From: a virus
IMG/VR virus record: IMGVR_UViG_3300036886_000439
Coordinates: 1 to 27,234 of that record
DNA length: 27,234 nt
Reading direction: 5' to 3' (one strand)
Part shown: one piece after another, positions 22,894 through 27,234 of the stretch
How positions within the stretch are numbered: the stretch's first letter is position 1
Layout of the letters: every line of letters begins with the position of its first letter
Position numbers and translations under genes: made by a program
The notes under the pieces: model-generated
What the model saw: the letters and a program-made list of their open reading frames with translations, nothing else
Told to the model about the DNA's origin: nothing
The model's database searches: none

Positions 22894-23376
22894 TCATCTG
22901 CCTGTAGTGTGGATGGCAAGCGGGGAGATACCAAAGGCCCGCTTGGCACTGACCAGGACGACAGGTGCAGGCTGCACGATCGGGCGCTGGGCCTTGATGC
23001 GGTCGAGCGCGCGGTCGAAGTCGAAGCCGCAGGTGTAGAGATAGGTCGCAACCAGCACCGGAGACCGGCTGATGCCAGCGTGGCAATGGGCCAGGACGGT
23101 GCCTCCGCCGAGAAGCGCACGGCGGATCCAATCGACAGCCGAGTAGAGCTTCTGGACATCCCAGTCGTGGCCGTCGAGCTGGTCCATCTGGATGATACTG
23201 GTGACGCATCTGGACGGAATCGTGAGCGGTTCAGTAGTGCAGTTGCAGATGTGGGTGATGTTGTGTGGGTTGCCGGACCTGAGGTCCTCAGCGTCCTTGA
23301 AGCCGCCCAGAAAAAGGCGGTCAAGGACTTTGGTGAGCGGGAAGGTGTTGCGATAGCCGGTTTGATCGAGGGGCAC
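22894..23376 (-). CDS. dual-specificity protein phosphatase (160 aa)
   Basis: The start is GTG 23376 (MPLDQTGYRNTFPL) with AGGA 8 nt upstream. It has the compact DSP layout: 'VLDRLFLGGFKDAEDL' near the N-terminus, an acidic segment with the probable general acid ('MDQLDGHD', residues 64-71) and the P-loop 'VLAHCHAGISRSPVLVATYL'. C98 is the nucleophile and R104 binds phosphate (H-C-x5-R-S). The final 'ALDRIKAQRPIVQP' helix is typical. It would dephosphorylate Tyr/Ser/Thr phosphoproteins, or possibly RNA 5' ends or other phospho-substrates in the host. All catalytic residues are present. A phosphatase in a phage suggests manipulation of host signalling. Confidence 0.85.
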   Translation of the reverse strand: MPLDQTGYRNTFPLTKVLDRLFLGGFKDAEDLRSGNPHNITHICNCTTEPLTIPSRCVTSIIQMDQLDGHDWDVQKLYSAVDWIRRALLGGGTVLAHCHAGISRSPVLVATYLYTCGFDFDRALDRIKAQRPIVQPAPVVLVSAKRAFGISPLAIHTTGR

Positions 23377-23514
23377 GGATTCTTCCTAAGGGTTGTGGAA
23401 CGGGAGGTCTGCGCTTGCGCGCCATTCCTCCCGTCTTGTACTGAGGCTTGGAATGAGGAACAAAGACGGGAGAGATACAACTGAGAAAGGGCCTCTGGCG
23501 TACAGAGAGCAACC

Positions 23515-23976
23515 CTAGATAGGAAAGACCCGGTGCTCGGAAACATCGGAAAGCGCCGGCGGAACGTGGATCAGACAGCGGTGGGTCCGCATCAGCATAT
23601 CCTTCCCGAAGGCAACCACCCACTCGGCGACCTGGTCGCACTGGACAGCTTCGTGGTTCTTGTACTCGCACATGGGAGCCACATCACGATCCCAGCAGCC
23701 TTCGATGGTTCCAGGCCGGTGGCAGAGTGCGACGTACTTGCCGGCCTTGCGGCGCAGGCGGTATTCCGGCGCCTCGGTATCGTGGCAGTAGAAGCAGAAC
23801 AGCGGCGTGTCCGGTGGCACCAGGACGGTGCGGAAGCTGGCGGCCGTTGCCGCAGCGAGATCGGTCAGCTCTGCAAAAAGATGACCGAACGGCGGATCGC
23901 TGAACAGGTCTGCCGGCGTCTCCACAGCATGAACACCCTGCTGGGTGACGGCGGGATTGTTTGAGTTCTCGAGCAC
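23515..23976 (-). CDS. double zinc-binding protein, unknown function (153 aa)
   Basis: The start is GTG 23976, overlapping the upstream stop (TAGTG). Two Cys/His sets are visible. The first is C61-x2-C64 with C85 and C94 ('LFCFYCHD', 'VALCHRPGTIEGC'). The second is C103, C112, C133 and H136 ('PMCEYKNHEAVQCDQVAEWV...HRCLIH'). Both would fit small zinc fingers. The N-terminal 55 residues are helical without cysteine. It is coupled to the gene at 23976-24323. No family recognised; nucleic-acid or protein binding is plausible. Confidence 0.65.
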   Translation of the reverse strand: MLENSNNPAVTQQGVHAVETPADLFSDPPFGHLFAELTDLAAATAASFRTVLVPPDTPLFCFYCHDTEAPEYRLRRKAGKYVALCHRPGTIEGCWDRDVAPMCEYKNHEAVQCDQVAEWVVAFGKDMLMRTHRCLIHVPPALSDVSEHRVFPI

Positions 23977-24323
23977 TACACCACCTCCGCAGCAGCGAGC
24001 AGCTTGACGCCAGTGAGAACGAAGTCGGTCATGCGCAAGCCAGCTTCGAGTTCCCGGTTGAGGATGTACTCACGGACTCGATCCACTGACACCTGGGCAT
24101 CAGGACCGCCGAGAACGGTGACGGTGTCGGCAACCACCCGGGCGTTCTCCAGGCTGGGGTCATGGACCTCGCCACAATCGGGGCACTTCAAATCTTCTTC
24201 GGTGATCAGTTCAGCCGGCATTTTGGCTTCAAAGTCAACTGCCCAGATGCGGTCCGCTGTGGACACATTGTCGGCTGCAAGCAGCTTGGCGATGTCGATG
24301 GCTGTGGTGGGGTGGGCGCTCAA
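23976..24323 (-). CDS. unknown protein with CPDC motif (115 aa)
   Basis: TTG 24323 (M/LSAHPTTAIDIAKLL) is the likely start: AGGAG lies 7 nt upstream and no ATG nearby has a signal. The protein is acidic with 'LLAADNVSTADRIWAVDFEAKMP', one C-x2-C ('LKCPDCGEVHDP') and 'VSVDRVREYILNRELEAGLRMTDFVLTGVKLLAAAEVV' at the C-terminus. It is the first gene of the accessory minus-strand block, with the palindrome-rich region just upstream. Function unknown. Confidence 0.6.
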   Translation of the reverse strand: MSAHPTTAIDIAKLLAADNVSTADRIWAVDFEAKMPAELITEEDLKCPDCGEVHDPSLENARVVADTVTVLGGPDAQVSVDRVREYILNRELEAGLRMTDFVLTGVKLLAAAEVV

Positions 24324-24427
24324 ATGAATTCTCCTGTGGCCGGTTCCCGGCCTCATGTTGAGAATGCGATTCAAGGGCAATGTACCAAAGGGAGGGCAGG
24401 CTATTCTCGGTTGGACCCTGCTGCTTT

Positions 24428-24535
24428 GAGTAATACTCAATATAAGAGTAGCTCTATAAGAGCTACTCTCTTTTAAGTGTAAACTCAATAGTAAGTATTA
24501 CTTACAATTAACAATTGAGTGAAACTCACTATTAA
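24428..24535 (-). promoter_or_regulatory. AT-rich cluster of palindromes upstream of the accessory operon
   Basis: In about 110 nt there are several dyads: GAGTAATACTC (24428-24438), a 10-bp hairpin at 24445-24469, GTAAGTATTACTTAC (24491-24505), CAATTAACAATTG (24506-24518) and GAGTGAAACTC (24516-24526). Two share the form GAGT-N3-ACTC. On the minus strand TTGTTA and TATTGA, 18 nt apart, could be a promoter whose spacer is the GTAAGTATTACTTAC palindrome. This is the layout of repressor operators over a promoter, or of an origin. Confidence 0.45.
24445..24469. terminator. possible bidirectional terminator hairpin
   Basis: AGAGTAGCTC-TATAA-GAGCTACTCT forms a perfect 10-bp stem. It is followed by CTTTT on the plus strand and TATATT on the minus strand, so it could terminate in either direction, or be the largest operator dyad of the cluster. 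Confidence 0.45.
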
Positions 24536-24540
24536 GAAGC

Positions 24541-24703
24541 ATCGCACCTCGACCGGCAGGTGTCAAAGGTTCAAAGGGTTTTTGGGTCAGAATAGATGCC
24601 AATCTAAGGGGTTCACCCTACTGGACAGATCTGTGAGTAGACCTCAAGCATTGAGTATCCGCCCACCCATCCCCAGTTCCGCCGGCCCCCTTCCCTCCCC
24701 GGG
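24541..24703. other. intergenic, little visible
   Basis: No gene or strong hairpin is seen. The minus strand has a perfect TTGACA (24561-24566) followed 17 nt later by the poor -10 GATGCT, a weak promoter candidate for the gene at 24323. CTTTGA occurs twice close together. Confidence 0.35.
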
Positions 24704-24704
24704 C

Positions 24705-24734
24705 AAAAAAGAACCCCGTCCGAAGGCGGGGTTC
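24705..24734 (-). terminator. strong intrinsic terminator, minus strand
   Basis: On the minus strand, GAACCCCG-CCTTCGGA-CGGGGTTC is followed by six T. The 8-bp stem with a CUUCGG-type loop and U-tract is a textbook Rho-independent terminator. It would end transcripts from the 26697-27234 genes and marks the left edge of island 2. Confidence 0.85.
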
Positions 24735-24750
24735 CAGGGGTTTGGATAGT

Positions 24751-25266
24751 GGGTCTGCTTCCGAGGTGCAGACCAGACGCCCGGAACCTGTAACGGAAGA
24801 TCGATAGATCTCTCAGTGAGCGCTACGAGCTGTTGGTGCCAGTGAGAAGATTATGGGGTTCATGAACCCAATGAGGCAAGAAGTCGGCCCGGCTTAGAAA
24901 GCCGATGCTTTATTGCGTGCCTACCTGCCCCGAATGATGGCAGCGTGGCTCAACCTCGCCGGGCAAAAAGCTCTCGGCTATTCCGGGGCAGGTTGGAGAA
25001 AAACAGATTCTTACCCTACCAAAAGACTGCAAAACAAAGTTATGATGACTTTGGGGCGGTCACGCGCCGCCCTGGGGTGTGGAAACCCCGAATACGACAA
25101 AGGCACGTCGCAAGACGTGTGATCTCCCTTGCCTTTGGGTCGGGGAGCCTGTGACGTATGTCCAGGCTTCGCGGCTAAAGGTCACAGGAGCCGTGTCGTA
25201 TCGGCTTTCCAACTCCCCGACCACGGGTTTAAGGGCCGTTTGCGGGGGCGCACCGCAAACGTTTTT
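24751..25266 (+). ncRNA. large structured RNA or riboswitch-like leader before the diguanylate cyclase
   Basis: About 515 nt with no credible gene but many perfect helices. In order: 24752-24758/24768-24774 (7 bp), 24856-24861/24864-24869 (6 bp), 24890-24895/24899-24904 (6 bp), 24923-24932/24984-24993 (10 bp), 25054-25059/25067-25072 (6 bp), 25074-25078/25085-25089 (5 bp). Then 25098-25105/25130-25137 (8 bp) encloses a CGTC-GCAA-GACG hairpin. A three-way junction follows: 25138-25147/25213-25222 (10 bp) encloses 25148-25155/25181-25188 (8 bp) and 25189-25193/25202-25206 (5 bp). The 8-nt loop 25194-25201 (TGTCGTAT) is fully complementary to 25092-25099 (ATACGACA), a predicted pseudoknot. Inside the 8-bp arm, TATG and CTAAAG resemble a GNRA receptor. 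It ends in an intrinsic terminator 25 nt before the cyclase start. I do not see the GEMM-I core, tmRNA, RNase P or group I signatures. The 5' end is uncertain. Confidence 0.6.
25237..25266 (+). terminator. intrinsic terminator ending the structured RNA
   Basis: CGTTTGCGG-GGGCGCA-CCGCAAACG (perfect 9-bp stem) is followed by TTTTT on the plus strand. It lies only 25 nt before the TTG start of the cyclase and 14 nt before its AGGAG, so it either ends an independent RNA or acts as a regulated attenuator. Confidence 0.8.
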
Positions 25267-25291
25267 CCCTGGCCTCGTTCGAGGAGTTGAG

Positions 25292-26248
25292 TTGATTCCT
25301 CCTGAAGACCAACACGAGCCGAGCGGCGCGGTCGAGATCGATTACAAGTTCCTGGCAGAGAACTGCGCCGATATTCTGTGCAGCGTTGGCGCGGATCATG
25401 CGATTCGCTACGTGTCCCCTTCTGCTCTCGACACTCTCAACTGGGACCCCGGCGAGATGATCGGCAAAGATTTCGACGAGTTCGTATTTTCCGAGGACCT
25501 TGCGGTCCTCGAAGATATTGCCACGGGCAGCGCCGAGGATGGCGCTGCCTATTCCCACGTGAGAGTGCGGCTGTTGAAGAAGGACCAAACCCCGGTTTGG
25601 ACCAGCATCAATACCCGGTGTGTGCGCGATCCGGTGAACGGCGAGCCCCGCGTCTACGTTTTGTCCATGCGGGACATCACCGGCCGCAAGGTGCTGGAGG
25701 AGAAACTGTCCGCCCTGGCCATGACGGACGCTCTCACCGGGCTCTGGAATCGTCGCGCTTTCGACCAAAGCCTTAGAAGGGAATGGAAACGAACGGTCCG
25801 CGAGGAATCGCAACTGTCCCTGCTGCTACTCGATATAGATCATTTCAAGCCGTTCAATGACCGGTACGGGCATCCTGTCGGGGATGTTTGTCTGTGCACG
25901 GTTGCTTCCGCCATCAGCGACTCCGTGCGCGCTTCAGATATTGTCTGCCGCTGGGGTGGGGATGAGATGGCAATCATCCTTCCCGCTACAGAGGGGCTCG
26001 GTGCGTTCAGGGCCGCTGAAAAAGTGCGCTCTGCCATCCAGACCTTACGCTTTCGCTCGAATAAGAATTCCGGTGATTGGGTGTCGGTGACCGCAAGCAT
26101 CGGTGTTGCCACTACAATGCCCCAGCCGGATGGAACGATCACGACACCTCCAGACCTGCTCCTGGCAGCCGACAGGGCTTTATACAAGGCAAAGCGTGAG
26201 GGGCAGAACCGGGTGGCGACGGCCCTGCCCGCTGCTCCGGCGGCGTAG
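25292..26248 (+). CDS. PAS-GGDEF diguanylate cyclase (318 aa)
   Basis: TTG 25292 is the chosen start: GAGGAG lies 5 nt upstream and it follows the terminator; the frame is open back to 25079 but that part lies in the structured RNA. Residues about 17-137 form a PAS sensor ('DILCSVGADHAIRYVSPSALDTLNWDPGEMIGKD', ending 'VLSMRDITGRKVLEEKL'). A GGDEF domain follows ('MTDALTGLWNRRAFDQSL', 'LLLDIDHFKPFNDRYGHPVGD', 'RWGGDEMAIILP', 'VTASIGVAT', 'ADRALYKAKREGQNRV'). The signature is GGDEM, with the catalytic GGDE intact. An RASD (RxxD) inhibitory I-site lies five residues before it. It should make cyclic di-GMP from two GTP and be product-inhibited. It has no membrane segment, so it is cytoplasmic. 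Encoded opposite to the phage genes, it could push a lysogen toward biofilm or sessile growth. Confidence 0.85.
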   Translation: MIPPEDQHEPSGAVEIDYKFLAENCADILCSVGADHAIRYVSPSALDTLNWDPGEMIGKDFDEFVFSEDLAVLEDIATGSAEDGAAYSHVRVRLLKKDQTPVWTSINTRCVRDPVNGEPRVYVLSMRDITGRKVLEEKLSALAMTDALTGLWNRRAFDQSLRREWKRTVREESQLSLLLLDIDHFKPFNDRYGHPVGDVCLCTVASAISDSVRASDIVCRWGGDEMAIILPATEGLGAFRAAEKVRSAIQTLRFRSNKNSGDWVSVTASIGVATTMPQPDGTITTPPDLLLAADRALYKAKREGQNRVATALPAAPAA

Positions 26249-26251
26249 GCA

Positions 26252-26324
26252 GCGGGCGTGAAGCCCGCATGTGAGGAGCCAAAATGTATTCAAGGGATGG
26301 GCGGTTCTGCGAAAAGACCGCCCA
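26252..26324 (+). other. two tandem hairpins after the cyclase
   Basis: GCGGGC-GTGAA-GCCCGC (26252-26268) starts 3 nt past the stop, and TGGGCGGT...ACCGCCCA (26298-26305/26317-26324) follows. Neither has a U-tract. They may be 3' structure of the cyclase message or part of a second structured RNA. Confidence 0.45.
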
Positions 26325-26325
26325 A

Positions 26326-26388
26326 CGGCACCGACGGCCTCTGACCCCCAGGTCTGCTTGAAGCCGCCGGTGCCGCTTAATTTTATTG
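26326..26388 (+). terminator. long-stem terminator, plus strand
   Basis: A 13-bp stem with a single mismatch (26326-26338/26363-26375) encloses a small GACC/GGTC hairpin and is followed by CTTAATTTTATTG. It most likely terminates the cyclase transcript. Confidence 0.6.
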
Positions 26389-26440
26389 AGGTCGTTGCTC
26401 CCCAAGAACGGTTAGAGCACATCGGGCTCCACCTCTGTGA

Positions 26441-26465
26441 AGTCTGTCGGCGCAAGCCGTAGACT
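26441..26465 (+). other. GNRA hairpin near the island 2 right edge
   Basis: AGTCT/AGACT and CGGC-GCAA-GCCG stack into one hairpin with a small internal loop. It resembles the GCAA hairpin inside the RNA at 25106-25117 in loop and stem type. Role unknown. Confidence 0.35.
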
Positions 26466-26696
26466 AAAGGGGTCCGATGCTTTGTGCCTTTATATATGTA
26501 TCCTTTATCTCATACAAGGCATGAGGGTTACATCCCATACATCAGCGTTCGAGGTTCTCAATTAGCGCGAAATCGCCTTCCCACTCAGGGAGCGGTGCAG
26601 GAGGGCGTTGTGGAAGAGACTCCAATTCTCGAGTTGCGGTCGAGTGCAGGACACGCCGGAAACTGCTCTACTACCGGAGTTTGACATGAGCGAAGT
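26466..26696. other. intergenic, nothing convincing
   Basis: A short plus-strand frame (26484-26684) has no ribosome binding site and no recognisable sequence, and no tRNA or strong hairpin is seen. The region holds the downstream end of the minus-strand gene at 26697 and an AT-rich stretch (TTTATATATGTAT near 26490). Confidence 0.35.
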
Positions 26697-27110
26697 TTAT
26701 GCGTTCTTGGCTGCCCACTCCTGGGCGGTGTACCGGGTCATAGGGGGTCCGTTGTAGGCAGCCAAGCCCTGGGTTTGGCAGATCTCCTGGCACTCGTTGC
26801 TGAAGCGCACCATGACATCGGCATGCTTGCCTGTGGCGTGGAGAACCGTGCCGTCGCTGAGGACGACCTTGAACTCGACGATCGTGGGCTTGGATCCTTT
26901 TGGCACCTCAGTTGTGGGAGCAGGAGCGTTCAGGGTATGCTGCTGGCGCAGTTGGAGGGCCTTCCGTACGAGATCGCCGGCAGTAAACTTCGGTGCCTGC
27001 GGTGCTACGACTGCCGGTGCCGCCGCGGGCTCAGTTTTCGCCGTCGGCTTGACCGGCGCCGGCTTGGCCTTCGCCGTGGCTTTCTTGGGTTGGTTCTTGA
27101 GAGGTGGCAT
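26697..27110 (-). CDS. unknown protein with basic low-complexity N-terminus (137 aa)
   Basis: ATG 27110 (MPPLKNQPKKATAKAKPAP) follows AAGGAG at 10 nt; an ATG at 27143 in frame would add 11 residues. Residues 1-45 are Lys/Ala/Pro-rich and probably disordered. The C-terminal 90 residues look folded: 'KFTAGDLVRKALQLRQQ', 'PTIVEFKVVLSDGTVLHATGKHADVMVRFSNECQEI' and 'PPMTRYTAQEWAAKNA'. The basic tail may bind nucleic acid. It overlaps the end of the upstream gene by 80 nt in another frame. Family not recognised. Confidence 0.6.
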   Translation of the reverse strand: MPPLKNQPKKATAKAKPAPVKPTAKTEPAAAPAVVAPQAPKFTAGDLVRKALQLRQQHTLNAPAPTTEVPKGSKPTIVEFKVVLSDGTVLHATGKHADVMVRFSNECQEICQTQGLAAYNGPPMTRYTAQEWAAKNA

Positions 27111-27234
27111 TGGGTTGTTGCTCCTTCTTGGCCCTGTGGGCATTGAACTCGGCGTCGAGTTCGGTGGTATCGAAGAGATCGATCTTGTTGAGAGAGATGC
27201 CAGTCAGCATTTGGCTTACCTCGTCGCGGCCGGG
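27031..27234 (-). CDS. C-terminal part of an unknown gene, 5' end off the window
   Basis: An open frame enters at 27234 and ends with TGA at 27031. The 67 visible residues read 'DEVSQMLTGISLNKIDLFD', then 'AEFNAHRAKKEQQPNATSQ', and end in a Gln/Gly/Glu-rich tail. The last 80 nt overlap the basic N-terminus of the next gene in another frame, so one stretch of DNA encodes two low-complexity tails. Too little is visible to name it. Confidence 0.5.
   Translation of the reverse strand, partial: PGRDEVSQMLTGISLNKIDLFDTTELDAEFNAHRAKKEQQPNATSQEPTQESHGEGQAGAGQADGEN

Noticed and set aside
23336-23440. 34-residue basic peptide (MARKRRPPVPQ) on the minus strand overlapping the phosphatase start.
   Set aside because: GGAGG is only 1 nt from the ATG and most of the frame lies inside the phosphatase gene; possible but not supported.
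24780-24875. tRNA ending in the GGGTTCATGAACCC element.
   Set aside because: The loop lacks the conserved T-loop adenine position and no acceptor, D or anticodon arms can be formed upstream.
25080-25236. GEMM-I cyclic di-GMP riboswitch identity for the leader.
   Set aside because: The GGDEF gene makes it tempting, and a GNRA hairpin and a possible receptor exist, but the conserved GEMM-I core segments are not found.
25079-25291. N-terminal extension of the diguanylate cyclase from GTG 25079.
   Set aside because: The extension overlaps the three-way junction and terminator, has no domain-like sequence and no ribosome binding site; TTG 25292 has GAGGAG at 5 nt.
26484-26684. 66-residue plus-strand frame.
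   Set aside because: No ribosome binding site, no domain, and composition typical of non-coding sequence.
1-27234. CRISPR array, insertion sequence, integrase, transposase.
   Set aside because: No regularly spaced direct repeats of array type, no transposase or recombinase motifs and no terminal inverted repeats with target duplications were seen.

Overview
The window reads as part of a tailed double-stranded DNA phage genome (free phage or prophage; no integrase or attachment site is visible to decide). It is GC-rich, tightly packed, and almost all phage genes lie on the minus strand, so transcription runs from high to low coordinates. The hallmark head and packaging genes appear in canonical order: large terminase (14105 to 11997), two unknown proteins, portal (9938 to 7722), a small protein, a prohead protease fused to a long scaffold-like tail (7506 to 5128), a repeat-containing structural protein (5094 to 3298), a Com-like zinc ribbon, the major capsid protein (2978 to 1653), and three downstream structural or unknown genes, the last with an Ig-like fold and running off the left edge. 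Several neighbours are joined by stop/start overlaps (TAATG), which argues for translational coupling. The host is not certain. The style of the exported plus-strand proteins (short secreted protein, Sel1 repeats) resembles soil Acidobacteria, but this is an inference from general appearance.

Upstream of the terminase lies a quartet of Gly/Ala-rich hydrophobic proteins (16446 to 14683), two of them apparent paralogues sharing an MNNP start. Further upstream on the minus strand is an accessory block (24323 to 19713): two small Cys-containing proteins, a dual-specificity protein phosphatase, an exported coiled-coil protein, a protein with four Cys-Pro pairs, an HTH-metallophosphoesterase and a basic peptide. 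At the right edge are two more minus-strand genes with low-complexity tails.

Two plus-strand cargo islands interrupt this minus-strand layout, and each begins next to a minus-strand intrinsic terminator. Island 1 (about 16541 to 19690) holds a 5'-truncated gene fragment, a small exported protein, a possibly frameshifted membrane peptide, an exported Sel1-repeat protein and a zinc-ribbon/HEPN-like protein with an intact R-x4-H motif. Island 2 (about 24740 to 26470) holds a PAS-GGDEF diguanylate cyclase, preceded by about 500 nt of densely structured non-coding sequence that ends in a strong intrinsic terminator just before the cyclase ribosome binding site, and followed by more hairpins.

The most interesting signal is that structured RNA. 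It contains several perfect 8-10 bp helices, a GNRA hairpin, and an 8-nt hairpin loop exactly complementary to a segment about 95 nt upstream (a predicted pseudoknot). It could be a riboswitch-like leader that controls the cyclase, or a large stand-alone phage RNA. Other items worth checking are a 10-mer CCTATACTAG that recurs at transcription-unit boundaries, an intergenic CTAACAGTTG-type motif, and an AT-rich cluster of palindromes upstream of the accessory operon.
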